A stretch of DNA of 64,000 bases from Simmondsia chinensis (lineage: Eukaryota; Streptophyta; Magnoliopsida; Caryophyllales; Simmondsiaceae). Shown piece after piece: positions 19,027 through 29,580 of this stretch (its first letter is position 1; the number at the start of each line of letters is the position of its first letter). The notes under the pieces are model-generated. The model made no database searches. It saw nothing but the letters and a program-made list of their open reading frames with translations, and was not told the DNA's origin. The translations under genes and the position numbers were made by a program. Where the stretch lies: the NCBI GenBank assembly GCA_018398585.1, contig JAGTTD010000001.1, forward strand, positions 2,916,501 to 2,980,500. Reading direction: 5' to 3'.

Positions 19027-19960
19027 GATTTCATACTATTAGAGATATTATCTGATATTATTTTGATATTATTCCGATATTATTCTGATATTGTTCTGCG
19101 AATATTCTGTAGTTATTCCTGTTCTCATTACTATAAATATATGCCTCATCAACTCTATTGGGTATGCTCCACAACTCCTATTCTCACATGGTATCAGAGC
19201 ATACCAAACCCTAAAAATTAATCCCTTCTCCTAAACCAAAAAAAAAAAAAGAGGAAAAAGGGTCTGTACCGAAGCCCTAACCCCACCCCCAACTCCCCAG
19301 CGCCGCCGCCCCTGCACAGTGCCGGCTTGGCCGCCGCTCCATTACAGGCTGGAAGCCTTGCGGCCAGACGCCGCCGCCACTGACCTAGTCGCCGCCGCAG
19401 TCAGGCACCTCGACAACGCCAGCGCCGCTTCCTCCTCTTCTCCTTCTACCCCGACCCCGAACTCAACGCCGCCGTCGCCTGGCCGTGGTATTCTCAATGT
19501 TAATAATGGCTGCCTCCTCCTCCTCTCCCTCTCTCACCAGTGCCGAGGTCTTCCCCCCTGTCTCCGGGCCCCGCCGTGGCCACCCGCCCCACGACCGCAT
19601 TGCTCCAGCCCCCGCCACCGCCTTTGCACAATGGCCCCGCCCTGCCCCTGTCGGCGTCTCTCTCCTCCGGGCTTGCTCACGGGTTCTCTCTCCCCTCTCT
19701 CCCCTCCTCACATCCCGATCCGGCTACATCGTCCACCACTATTGGTCCTCCTTCATCCGGGTATAATCTTAGACTCCCACTTTCTTCATTTAATTTCTCC
19801 AATTATTCCTCCTTTCTCATGGCTGGGGCACCGCCTCTCGCGGCCCTCCCTCCCCATGTGAGCCCTCTTCCCCCCTCCTCCATTACTAGTCTCGTTACAA
19901 TTAAACTAGAAACATTAACAGATTATACCACTTGGCGAAAGTACCCATAAATATTCCTAA
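19027..19960 (+). mobile_element. Copia-3 fragment: 5' LTR, primer site and start of gag
   Basis: A short LTR-like stretch (~19027-19186, with TATTAGAGATATTAT and ACTATAAATATATG) ends in TTCTCA and is followed by a TGGTATCAGAGC primer site at 19189-19200. The LTR is homologous to that of the minus-strand copia-2 at 62218-62372. Downstream is a GC-rich, Pro/Ser-rich gag start (19506 onward), including LETLTDYTTWR near 19905-19940, the usual start of a copia gag domain. It is cut at ~19960 and frame-shifted once. Only the 5' end remains. Confidence 0.65.
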
Positions 19961-19997
19961 ACCCATTGGGGCTAATTTGACTAGGGCACAAAGAATA

Positions 19998-20387
19998 CTA
20001 TCTAAAAACCCACTCCAGTATACTCGGCAAGGGAAATCTCAACCTTGCCTCCAAAGAATCTATAACAACTGAAAAAGAGCCAGGGTGACGTGGGAACAAA
20101 ATATTGTCATTTTCCCCTGGGCCTATAATCTCATAATCAGTAGGAAAATAGAACTTATCTCGAAACTGGTTAATCCCCTCAGCGGTGGGCAGAGAAGATA
20201 CAAATGACCCCAAAGGAAGCGTTAGCGCCACATCCAGGAATTGGGCACGAACCGCCTCCTCCTCCGGAGACTGTGCAGGTAAAGGAGCTAGCCACGACAA
20301 CGGCTCTGCCATCAGACCCTCTCCCAAAGAAGTTCCCCCGATTCCACCCTGGTGGTCACGACCTTGTTGCGCTCTTTTAGGAGCCAT
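19998..20387 (-). CDS. Antisense ORF with gypsy-type putative transposase domain
   Basis: ATG at 20387 (MAPKRAQQG) opens a 129-residue frame antisense to the LTR. Residues ~75-128 (INQFRDKFYFPTDYEIIGPG ... LRFPLPSILEWVF) resemble the plant 'putative gypsy type transposon' domain (PF04195-like), whose end is typically an LRFPLPPF-like stretch. Such domains are reported in antisense extra ORFs of Tat-type elements. It is truncated at the left, where the element joins copia-3. A plausible promoter lies upstream on the minus strand near 20890. The domain call is from memory of the family pattern. Confidence 0.5.
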   Translation of the reverse strand: MAPKRAQQGRDHQGGIGGTSLGEGLMAEPLSWLAPLPAQSPEEEAVRAQFLDVALTLPLGSFVSSLPTAEGINQFRDKFYFPTDYEIIGPGENDNILFPRHPGSFSVVIDSLEARLRFPLPSILEWVFR

Positions 20388-20859
20388 CCTCTAAAAAGGA
20401 AAAGAAAGAGAAAGAGTCAGATAAGAGAGCCTTACCCTGACAATTTTGGGGCAGCTCACCAGAGCTCCCCATAGGCAAATCAAAAGCATTTGTCTTAGAG
20501 GACAAGAAGGCATTCCCAGAACCGGGCCAGCAAAAAGAAGGGGACTCCGCTCGGTTAAGAAGCACCCCCAACTCGATTACCGGGCTCATGGTCAAATTCG
20601 CAAGAAATTCATTGATAATTTGGGCATTTTCATCAGATCCTCCCACGGAAACCCTGACAAAACTGTTCGAAGTTCGAAAACTTCGGGAAAATAAGGAAAA
20701 TACTCGAAAAAGCCAAAATCAAAATTTAAGTCCCACAAAATACCATAAAACTAACAATAAATTACCTTGGAATCAGGATAAAAATCAGGTATAAGTAGAA
20801 GGAAGAAATAGAGGTTTCTGAGGAAAGGGGAAGGGATCGCTGAAGACGAAGAAAAAGAG

Positions 20860-20960
20860 ATTTAGGGTTTAAGAAGGGAAACGGGTCATAAATACCCCAA
20901 AATAGGAAATGAAAGCCAAGGGAAGGGCGTGGCTACACGTCGCACCATATTTAAGAAGCC
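20860..20960 (-). promoter_or_regulatory. Possible promoter of the antisense ORF
   Basis: Read on the minus strand, GGTATTTATGACCC (TATA-like, ~20887-20897) is followed by AAACCCTAAATC (telo-box type) and a pyrimidine-rich leader. This is a typical arrangement for plant Pol II core promoters. A second TATA-like CTTAAATATGG lies just upstream. Inference only. Confidence 0.35.
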
Positions 20961-20989
20961 TCGAATATCGCGCCCTTGAGTAAACCCAG

Positions 20990-21895
20990 AACCCAGCCTT
21001 TATCGGCTGGGGGCTTTTTGTTTAGCGTTACCTAAGTTGTTTACTTTGGTTGAATGAGTTGTTTATTTAACCCAGCCTTTATCAATTGGGGGCTTTTTGT
21101 TTAACGTTACCTAAGTTGTTTACTTTGGTTAAATGGATTGTTTTATTTAACCTAGCCTTTACATGGCCGGGGGCTTTTTGTTTAGCGTTACCTAAGTTGT
21201 TTACTTTGGTCTAATAGATTGTTTTAGTTAACCCAGTCTTTACCGGCTGGGGCTTTTTGTTTAGCGTTACCTAAGTTGTTTACTTTGGTTGAATGGATTG
21301 TTTTTCTTAACCCAGCCTTTATCGGCTGGGGGCTTTTTGTTTAACGTTATCTAAGTTGTTTACTTTGATTAAATGGATTGTTTTACTTAACCCAGCCTTT
21401 ATCGGCTGGGGGCTTTTTGTTTAACGTTACCTAAGTATTTTACTTTGGTTGAATGGATTGTTTTATTTAACCCAGCCTTTACATGGCTGGGGGCTTTTTG
21501 TTTAGCATTACCTAAGTTGTTTACTTTGGTCTAATGGATTGTTTTAGTTAACCCAGCCTTTACCGGCTGGGGGCTTTTTGTTTAACGTTACCTAAGTTGT
21601 TGACTTTGGTTGAATGGATTGTTTTACTTAACCCAGCTTTTACCGACTGGGGGCTTTTTGTTTAACGTTACCTCGGTTGTTTACTTTGGTTGAATGGATT
21701 GTTTTATTTAACCCAGCCTTTACATGGCTGGGGGCTTTTTGTTTAGCGTTACCTAAGTTGTTTACTTTGGTCTAATGGATTGTTTTAGTTAACTCAGCCT
21801 TTACCGGCTGGGGGCTTTTTGTTTAGCGTTACCTAAGTTGTTTACTTTGGGTTAAATGGATTGTTTAACCCAGCCTCTACCCACTGGGGGGCTTT
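20990..21895. repeat. Tandem array, ~80-bp unit, 12 copies, hairpin in each
   Basis: About 12 head-to-tail units of 79-82 bp. Each has a CCCAGCCTTTACCGGCTGGG-type block, then GGCTTTTTGTTTAGCGTTAC and CTAAGTTGTTTACTTTGGTT. The best units can form a 7-bp stem (CCCAGCC/GGCTGGG) with a 6-nt loop followed by a T-run. Several units have changes that break the stem. Confidence 0.9.
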
Positions 21896-22030
21896 CTACG
21901 GAATCAAAACTTCCGCCAACTAGAAACCATGCATGAGGTCACCAGTAATATCTTTTAAACCAGTCCCCACATGTAAGAAACCACCAATAACGATTTGTCC
22001 TCAGCCATATTGAGGGCACAAAGCCATAAC

Positions 22031-22410
22031 TGGCAGTATACTCTCCCCAGTAGAGAGTCCGCAGTTATATGAGTCCCACCTAACATCAGGATTGGCGGTA
22101 TACTCTCCCCAGTAGAGAGTCCGCAGTTATATGAGTCCCACCTAACATTGGGATTGGCGGTATACTCTCCCCAGTAGAGAGTCCGCAGTTATATGAGTCC
22201 CACTTAACATCGGGACAGGCGGTGTACTCTCCCCAGTAGAGAGTCCGCAGTTATATGAGTCCCACCTAACATCGGGACTAGCGGTATACTCTCCCCAGTA
22301 GAGAGTCCACAGTTATATGAGTCCCACCTAATATCGGGACTGGCGGTATACTCTCCCCAGTAAAGAGTCCACAGTTATATGAGTCCCACCTAACACCGGG
22401 ACTGGCGGTA
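22031..22410. repeat. Tandem array, 62-bp unit, ~6 copies
   Basis: Six units plus a partial one. Each contains TATACTCTCCCCAGTAGAGA followed by GTCCGCAGTTATATGAGTCC. ACTCTC...GAGAGT forms a short inverted repeat in every unit. It is separate in sequence from the array at 20990-21895 but lies in the same Tat-like 3' region. Confidence 0.9.
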
Positions 22411-22885
22411 CACGCCCACTAGCATAAAAATCCACAATTAAAGAGGCCCCCACTCTAAATAAATGGTAGGTCACTAGTGGCAGAAAATAACCTGCCAAAT
22501 TCACAACACTACATCCAAAAAGCCAGCAAATAGCATCTACTCCGGCACAAACGAAAAGCATAAATAAAAGGAGGAAGAATTGGATCTAAGAACTCAGCCA
22601 CACTTTGAACACAAGCGAAAACCTATATAAATAACAAGCATAATAAACTCCTTAACAAAATAGACCACTAAGAGTACTACTATACAAAGCAATATTATAC
22701 AAGGTTGAAATCATAACAAAGTGAGCCTGGCACAAGGGAAGTCAACACCATTCGAAAAAACAACAAGTTGCCCGCCACTACCATTTCAGATCTTCATAAA
22801 GCCATAAGACCTTTTACATAAAGGCCGCAAATGGCACTATAGGATCATTACCGCAATGAACTAAAGACCCGGAATAAGAGAACAG

Positions 22886-23965
22886 CTACGCTTGGGAGTC
22901 ACAACGATGATTTCCCAAATACACTATGTGCCCACGCAAATCCCCATGAAGAGCACACCGAAATACTTGATTATGAGCGGTAAAAGCCAAGTGCTCCCTC
23001 GACACGGTAAAACTAGTAATAACCGGATCCCATCTACCTCCAGACCAAGGTAATCGAACGTACAAGTGAAACCGTCTCTCCCAAGAAAAAGGATCCTCTG
23101 AATGAGGCAAAGTCCACACGGTAAAAACAGGACTCCTCAACATGACCAAACAAAGGATGGGCGAGTCCGCTGAAGTCTCCCAGCACTTAGAAATCTTAGC
23201 ATCTCGACAGGCAAAAAGATTCTCACAGACCGCATCAGGAAACGGCATCCTGCAGGAAGTATCGGTAACTGTATTCCATCGAACTATATAAGGGCAAGCT
23301 TGAGCATCCCCCAAATAATGTCCCCAATCTGACAAAAAGTACAATTCTCCGCCCAAACAAACGTGGCCCACGAGAGAGACATTCCTGGGACCCACATCAA
23401 GGCTCCCTCAAAAGTTCTAGCTACCCTCCCAAAAGTATACATGATACGCGCTAGGCCAAGGACCCCAGTAAAACTGAGATAAATCCATTACCAATAGGTA
23501 AAGATAAAAACCAAAATCAGCAACAGTGTCGAAGCACCCAAATACCAAATTCAAAGGGGAATCCGCATAACCCATGGAAACTCCATCAGGAAGAGGAACC
23601 AGTTGACGCACCCCCACAGCCAGGTTACAAACAAACAACCGGGAAAGATTATAATCACAGCACAGTAGTAAACCGCCTTCCACACCCAAAACGCGAACAT
23701 TATCCGTCAAAACCTCCAACACCTAAGCAGGGACAACCGGAGAAAAATCTCCCAAAGAAGAAAAAACCTCCAAATTATCGCGGCTTAGGTCATTTTCAGG
23801 CTGCAAAATAAATCCGTCAGCAGCATGGCTCAAATAACCAAAAGATTGCCTTTTAACAAATTCATAATCAAAAAGCAGGTCACGAGCAACAGGCGATACG
23901 CAAGCAAACCTTAAGATTGATTTCGCAGGGAGCCACGACCAAATTTCACAAGTAATATCATCCAT
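22886..23965 (-). pseudogene. Broken F-box-like gene, antisense in Tat-like element
   Basis: ATG at 23965 starts MDDITCEIWSWLPAKSILRF, then CVSPVARDLLFDYEFVKRQ, which has the spacing of a plant F-box (LPAKS..RF.CVS..). The same frame continues to 22886 (GNHRCDSQA end) for about 360 codons, interrupted by stops at ~23723 and at ~23407-23417. The C-terminal part is Trp/Phe/Gly-rich, as in F-box-associated beta-propeller regions. An F-box protein would act as an SCF ubiquitin-ligase adaptor. The stops make this copy non-functional. It is probably a captured host gene or an element-specific extra ORF. Confidence 0.6.
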
Positions 23966-24154
23966 GATAAAAAGGAGGGAAGTGAACAAGGGAAACACAA
24001 AAGCTCAAAAGTTTTTTTTAGTCAACTTGGACACTTAATAAAAATTAACCAACCAAGACACACTTTTTTAACCAAGGCCTTGGGAGATACTAACCCCACA
24101 CTCCGGGGTATTTACAACAAAACATTTTGAGGATAAAAAGCACCTTTTTACCCC

Positions 24155-24170
24155 AAAGTGGGGGGCTAAC
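24155..24170 (+). other. Polypurine tract of Tat-like element
   Basis: AAAGTGGGGGGCTAAC ends just before TGTTAAGGGAGACGCC. Confidence 0.7.
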
Positions 24171-24660
24171 TGTTAAGGGAGACGCCAACTACTACGAAAA
24201 CCGCCACCCTGGTTGAGGCAGCATGAACGTGCCTCGGTAAACATTCACCACGAGTATTTATAGCAACCCTGGCCCAATAACACTAAAACAAAAGCACCAA
24301 AGTAACTCTCCTGGAAACCGCTTATCACCCCTAGGAGGTACTCTCTCCTCCATCACCCCTAGGCGGTACTCTTTTCTCCATCACACCTAGGCAGGATTTT
24401 TGCCTATATAACTCCAATAAACTCATCCCCATCTGCTATAAATATAGCAAGAATTGCAACATAAAGGACAAGGAAATTGAGCCCGGTTCTCCCTTAAAAA
24501 ATCCCAACCAAAAAACTCCGAAACAAATACTATGTTTAATTATCCAAAAAAAAAAAAAGATAGGTTTGCTAGTGCCCCTCCTGTTAATACCTCTCTCACT
24601 TTCATGTGGATGCTCTCTCGGTGCTAAGACTCTCAAATTCGATATAATATAATAAAATGC
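24171..24660 (+). repeat. 3' LTR of Tat-like element
   Basis: Begins TGTTAAGGGAGACGCC and contains two TATA-like blocks (GCCTATATAACTCC near 24404 and CTATAAATATAGC near 24437). A triplicated ACCCCTAGG-type block lies at ~24330-24400. The 3' end is unclear. No partner LTR is present in the window. From ~24660 to 25050 I see no gene. Confidence 0.55.
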
Positions 24661-25054
24661 CATCACGGGCGTGTCATAGGAAGCTTCCCAAATATAAACT
24701 AGTGTATTGGAGCTGGTGTCCCAACTCGATCAAACATAACATAAAATACGTATATGAAAACAAGGTGAAGAGAAGACACGATCAGTTTTGATCATGCTAA
24801 ACAACACGCAATCGACAATTGTTCGTAATATACCTTTTCTAGCTAGGTTGTTTGACATGGTTTACGTCTCTTCTGCAGTGGGTGGTATTGAAAGACTCGA
24901 TTGATTCTTCAAAGTCTTTTTGTTGTTAAGAAGGAATTTATATTTCTAAGGCACGGGAATTGTGCTAGTCAGCATGTAATTGCATCAAATTAATCAAATC
25001 GAGTTATATAACCAACTTCATTGTGAAATAGAGCTCTTGTCTCCTATTTATTTT

Positions 25055-25630
25055 AAGGAAATTATCACGTAGGTATTATGAGGTTTAACCATTTATCACC
25101 TAGGTACCCTAACGTCTCAATATATATAATAAGGTATCCTGAGCTTTAAAATTTTTATAACTTAGGTACCTTATATTGGAATGTGATGAATTTTTATGAA
25201 TATTGGACCAATTTTATACAAAAGATACTAATGTAATGTATGATTATAAAAATATATATAATTAATGTCAATGTTCTTAACAAAAATTTAATGAACTACG
25301 ATAAAAAGTACTCAATGAATTTGAATACAAATTACTTATATATTGTTGAATTCATGCGTAACATCAGCATTTTTTTTTGGCAAAAATCATCAAATTCCAC
25401 TTGTTATACTTACATATTATTGGAATCATGTTTCACTTAAGCATTTTTTAACGAAACTCTATCAAATTTTGAATGAATGCCATCTGATTTCTAATATTTT
25501 AAAACCTTAGAATACGTAAGTGGTAAAAAATTTTAAACCTCAAAGTACTCCATTTTATTTTTTGAAATATCGGGATACCTGTATGATAAATAATCAAACC
25601 TCAAATACTTAAGTGATAATTTATATTTAT
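25055..25630. repeat. Foldback repeat, copy 2
   Basis: The left arm AAATTATCACGTAGGTATTA, then TGAGGTTTAACCATTTATCA, is mirrored on the right by AATCAAACCTCAAATACTTA and AGTGATAATTT. Secondary blocks (ACCTAGGTACC, GATACC) are inverted too. It is non-coding, in the same family as 745-1300 and 53325-54085. Confidence 0.6.
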
Positions 25631-26131
25631 TTCATTTGACCAGTTTGTCTATACTGTCTTCCAATATGAACTTTTTGATGGAAATATGTAAAGCTTTTTA
25701 CCTAAACTTTGAAATGGTTAAAATATCATTTTTATACTATTTTATAGTTCTTTACACTTTTTCCCTAACCATATGTCTTTTCTATACTATGAATGTATCG
25801 TGTGACCAAATCATGAATATCATTTGAAAAATACTCTACTACTTTTGCTATATAAATACTTCATATCTCGACAATAGAAATGTATATATTCCATATTCTC
25901 GCACGTATTTTATTACATGGGAAGTCTTCTAATATCCTTAGATTAACCAAAACACAAAAATGCAAAAGATAAATAATATAAAGTGGTGTACTGTTCTAGT
26001 ATTGTGATAGAAAAAGTTCGTAGAACAGACTTGGATGCTCCTGTATGTAAAACGTTTCTTATAAAAAATATTTACATGGAAAATCTTATTATATATGTAC
26101 TTAGATTAAGACCAACAATCTTCTTTTATAT

Positions 26132-26260
26132 TGCTAGAGTATAAAATTATTTATGGGGCTTTACCCATCATTTTAAGCTTTTGGGGGTAATTGGTTTTCT
26201 AACATGGTAGTCGAGCTAGGTTGACCAAGATGTCGAGAATTTGAATCTTAATAGCCCCAC
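26132..26260 (+). mobile_element. TRIM fragment: one short LTR plus primer site
   Basis: TGCTAGAGTATAAAATTATT...TTTTCTAACA is a 73-bp LTR-like unit (26132-26204), directly followed by TGGTAGTCGAGC, a degenerate tRNA-Met primer site. It matches the complete TRIM at 54559-54780, including the downstream GTTGACCAAGA segment. No second LTR is seen. Confidence 0.6.
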
Positions 26261-26543
26261 TCTAAATATTAATCTAAATATTACCAAGATGTCCTCTAAC
26301 CCTGATTGGCACCGCCTTAGCCTGCCATCGCCGCCCCATCCCGGCTTCTCCTCCGCCACCTTCCAACGACACCTTCTACTCCGTCCTCAAGAGCTGCCAC
26401 GGCCCTAATGATTCAAAAAAAAAAAAAAAAATCCCAAAATCCTCTTCTCTCTTTCGTCCTCTCCAGCCACAGCCAGCGACCGCAACTACCACTCGCTCCC
26501 TTCGGCACTCCTCAGAAGCCTCACACTTGATTTGCTGCCACCC

Positions 26544-26852
26544 TGATGCAATACAAACTGGAAGATTGAGGATTGGGACTGAAATTCAGTGAAGAAGAAG
26601 CAGAAATGCAGAACAGAAGGAGAGAAGAGCAGAGGAAATATATTTCATTGAATGATCCCCTCATACAAGCAACAACTACATATATATATATGATGAAAAC
26701 CCTCTCAGCTCACGCCTCAAGCATAATTGCCTAATAACTAACTTGTTAGAATAACAGAAATAAAGAAAAGAAATAAGGTATATTTGATAATGTCTCATAA
26801 CTAACTTTAATTATTCTCAAGAAATCTCCTAACAACTTTTTATACTGTATCA
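26544..26852 (-). repeat. 3' LTR of gypsy-1
   Basis: 309 bp; on the plus strand it reads TGATGCAATACAAACTGG...ACTGTATCA. It is followed by TTTTCCCCTCTC, the inverted polypurine tract (26853-26872). Confidence 0.9.
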
Positions 26853-26869
26853 TAATTTTCCCCTCTCAA

Positions 26870-27532
26870 AACACCCTTGTCCTCAAGGGTGAAATTCAGG
26901 GAACCTCGGCTGTAAATCATGTAGAAATTCCCAAGTAGCCTCCTCTCTTGGTATTCGCACCCATTTGACAAGGACCTTAGTAGCTGCACGATGTCCTCTC
27001 CTGACCATCTTCGTGTCCAATATCGTCTCCGGTTGCTTCGTGGGCTGGTGCTCTCAATCATCTTCGTGTCCAATATCGTCTCCGGTTGCTTCTTGGGCTG
27101 GTGCTCTCAGTCATCTGGTATAGCCACGAGCTGCAGAGGTAAAGGTCCATGATGTAATTTTAGTTGTGAGACATGAAATACATCGTGAATCTTGGCTGAA
27201 GGAGGTAAAGCGAGCTTGTATGCAACCTTGCCTACTGTACTAACAATCTGAAATAGCCCATAATACTTTGGTGCTAGCTTGTTGTTGCTGCGATGGGCTA
27301 CAGTTATTTGCCTATAAGGAAGGAGTTTCAAGTAAACCCAATCACTAATGCTGAAGCTTCTATCAGACTGTCTTCTATTAGCTGTTTGAGTCATTCGATT
27401 CTGAGCATGCTTCAGGTGAAATTTCAGTGTGTTGATCATCTCCTCCCTTAGCTGCAAACTTCTATCTACAGCCTCAACCTCACTTTCTCCTGACAAATAA
27501 GGCAAATGTAAGGGTGGTGGCTGCCCATACAC
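26870..27532 (-). pseudogene. Gypsy-1 integrase C-terminus and chromodomain-like tail
   Basis: The frame 27532-27107 encodes the post-catalytic integrase region ([46 protein letters not shown]). After a frameshift caused by a 53-bp direct duplication (27006-27058 and 27059-27111), the chromodomain-like tail continues with an EEATWEF core and ends in DLQPRFPEF. A chromodomain directs integration into particular chromatin. Confidence 0.75.
27006..27111 (-). repeat. 53-bp tandem duplication in gypsy-1
   Basis: Two adjacent near-identical 53-bp units (CATCTTCGTGTCCAATATCG ...). The length is not a multiple of three, so it shifts the frame. Confidence 0.9.
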
Positions 27533-27580
27533 AACCTCATAGGGAGTCTTTTGGGTAGATGAGTGCCAAGTGGTGTTCTA

Positions 27581-28123
27581 TCACCACTCGGCTAGAGGAA
27601 GCCATCTAGCCCAATGTGAAGGATGAGAGCTGCACATGTACCTCAAGTACGTTTCAAGCCCTCTATTAACCACCTCGATTTGTCCATCCGTCTGAGGGTG
27701 GTAAGCTGTTGACAAGTGAAGATCAACCCCTTGAATGGAGAATAACGCTTGCCAAAAGTCACTCTGGAAGACTGTGTCCCGATCACTGACTATGGTGTTT
27801 GGGAGCCCATGGAATTTGTACACATTATCCATGTAGGCTTGAGCTACCCCTAAAGCTGTATAAGGATGAGTCAGAACAATGAAGTGGGCTGCCTTGCTGA
27901 GTCTGTCAACCACCACTAAAATAACATCCTTACCAAAAGACCTCGAAAGCCCCTCTATAAAGTCCATGGACACATCTGTCCATACTGTCTGAGGTATGGG
28001 AAGTGGTTGGATTAAACCGGGATAAGCTTGGTTGTCATACTTACAAGCTTGACAAACCAAGCATTGCTTGACAAAATCCTTGACTGTCCTGCTCATTCCC
28101 TTCCAATAGAAAATGGATTTCAC
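27581..28123 (-). pseudogene. Gypsy-1 integrase core
   Basis: Zinc-domain end FVKQCLVCQACK, then catalytic D in SMDFIEGL, D in IVSDRDTVFQS and E in GQIEVVNRGLE. The retroviral-type integrase triad is thus present. The frame is broken by adjacent stops just after LPLAEW (27578-27581) and upstream in the zinc domain. Confidence 0.85.
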
Positions 28124-28180
28124 CCTTTGTAGTTTGGCATCCCTTCAAGAGTTCCCTCCACTAGGTGATTCATGTAGCCA

Positions 28181-29071
28181 CTATAAAATTTTCTTCCTCA
28201 ACTCAGCATCATGTTCTACCACGAGCTTGCCCTTCCTCTTTAGTTGATCATGCTGCCAAGTGTATCGAGGATGGCTTTGAGGATTAAGTTGCAGTTGTTG
28301 AATAAGCTTTTGTAAATGAGGATCAAACTGCCAAGTCAGCTGCAAAAGATGATATAGATTGCTTTCTACTGATGAAAGCATCATACAAACTATCTTCTGG
28401 CTAGGGAGTCTTGATAATGCATTTGCAACTATATTCTCCTTGCCACGCTTATAATCAATGATATAGCTGAAACCAAGGAGTTTAGAGAGCCACACTTTCT
28501 AGAAGTGAGTGCTAATTTTCTGTTCTAGAAGGTATTTCAGACTCCTCTGATCAGTCTTGATAACGAATGTATTATTGATCAAGTATTGATGCCATTTTTG
28601 GATAGCATATACAACAGACAACAGCTCCTTTTCATAAACTGATAAGAGTTGCTGCTTGGGACTGAGGTGCTTGCTGATATAGGCTAAAGGATGTTGCTCC
28701 TGCAACAGGACAGCTCCAATTCCCAGATTACATGCATCTGTGTCTACCATGAACTGCTTGGAGAAATCTGGTAGTGCTAGCACAGAAGCTGAAACAAGAA
28801 CCTCTTTTAATGCTTCAAAAGCTGATTGAGCATCTTCATTCCATCCCCATTGATCCTTTCTTAGGAGAGCAGTCAAAGGTCTGGCTATCTTGCCATATCC
28901 CTGAATGAACCTCCTATAGTACTCTGTTAACCCCAGAAACCCTCTTAACTGTTTGATGTTGCTGGGGACTGGCCACTTGGTAACTGCTTCCACCTTTCTT
29001 GGGTCTGTAGTGACCCCCATGGATGAAATAAATGGCCAAGATATTCGATTTGAGCAGCAGCAAGCAAGCAC
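28181..29071 (-). pseudogene. Gypsy-1 RNase H region
   Basis: Two frames (29071-28499 and 28495-28181) encode the RT-RNase H connection (LRGFLGLTEYYRRF), RNase H with MVDTDACNLGIGAVL and YEKELLSVVYAIQKW, and the DYKRGKENIVADALSR end. A stop/shift near 28496 separates the halves. Confidence 0.85.
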
Positions 29072-29580
29072 TTGCTTTCCTTTGCAAAGAGTTGGTGATG
29101 TTGCAGCAGGTTAAAGACTAATTTTAGATGCTCCACATGTTCTTCTACTGAAGGGCTGTAGATTAATATATCATCAAAGAATACTAATACAAACTTTCTC
29201 AGAAAAGAAGCAAATATGGAATTCATTAGTGACTGGAAGGTAGAGGGAGCATTGGTGAGTCCAAATGGCATCACCCTGAACTCGTAATGTCCCACATGTG
29301 TTCTAAAGGCTGTCTTGGGTATATCATCTGAGCACATTTTGATCTGGTAGTAACCAAACTGGAGATCCACCTTGGAGAAGATAGTAGACCCACCTAATTC
29401 ATCAAGGAGTTCTTCAACCAAAGGTATGGGAAATTTGTCTTTGATGGTAGCTTGATTCAATTCTCGATAATCCATACACATTCTCCACCCTCCATCTTTT
29501 TTCTTAACAAGGACAACAGCTGAAGCATATGGACTTACACTGTGTTGAATATATCCCGTAGTCAACAATTCCCGAGTCAT
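28945..29580 (-). pseudogene. Gypsy-1 reverse transcriptase
   Basis: Gypsy RT motifs in order: VVLVKKKDGGWRMCMDYREL, FSKVDLQFGYYQIKM, FRVMPFGLTNAPSTFQ, catalytic VFFDDILIYS and EYLGH. It is frame-shifted relative to protease at ~29578 and to RNase H at ~29000. Confidence 0.9.

Larger units (their letters stand above)
19970..24660 (+). mobile_element. Tat-like gypsy 3' region, 5'-truncated
   Basis: A 3' LTR starting at 24171 is preceded by a purine tract, which sets the element on the plus strand. No gag or pol is present. The ~4.2 kb before the LTR holds two antisense gene remnants and two tandem arrays. A long 3' region with antisense extra ORFs is known from the Tat lineage of plant Ty3-gypsy elements. 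Assignment to Tat is by this architecture only. The left edge is abrupt at ~19965, next to copia-3. Confidence 0.5.

Noticed and set aside
19319..19861. 180-aa Pro/Ser/Ala-rich ORF and overlapping frames
   Set aside because: GC-rich low-complexity sequence is open in several frames. Only the frames from 19506 with the copia gag start have support.
20990..21895. Series of bacterial-type terminators
   Set aside because: Hairpin plus T-run looks similar, but the host is a eukaryote and many units break the stem.
20990..22410. CRISPR-like array
   Set aside because: Units are contiguous tandem repeats without unique spacers, in plant DNA next to an LTR.
26290..26400. Possible exon of a PPR-like gene (FYSVLKSC)
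   Set aside because: Too short, followed by a stop and an A-run; no repeat structure to confirm it.
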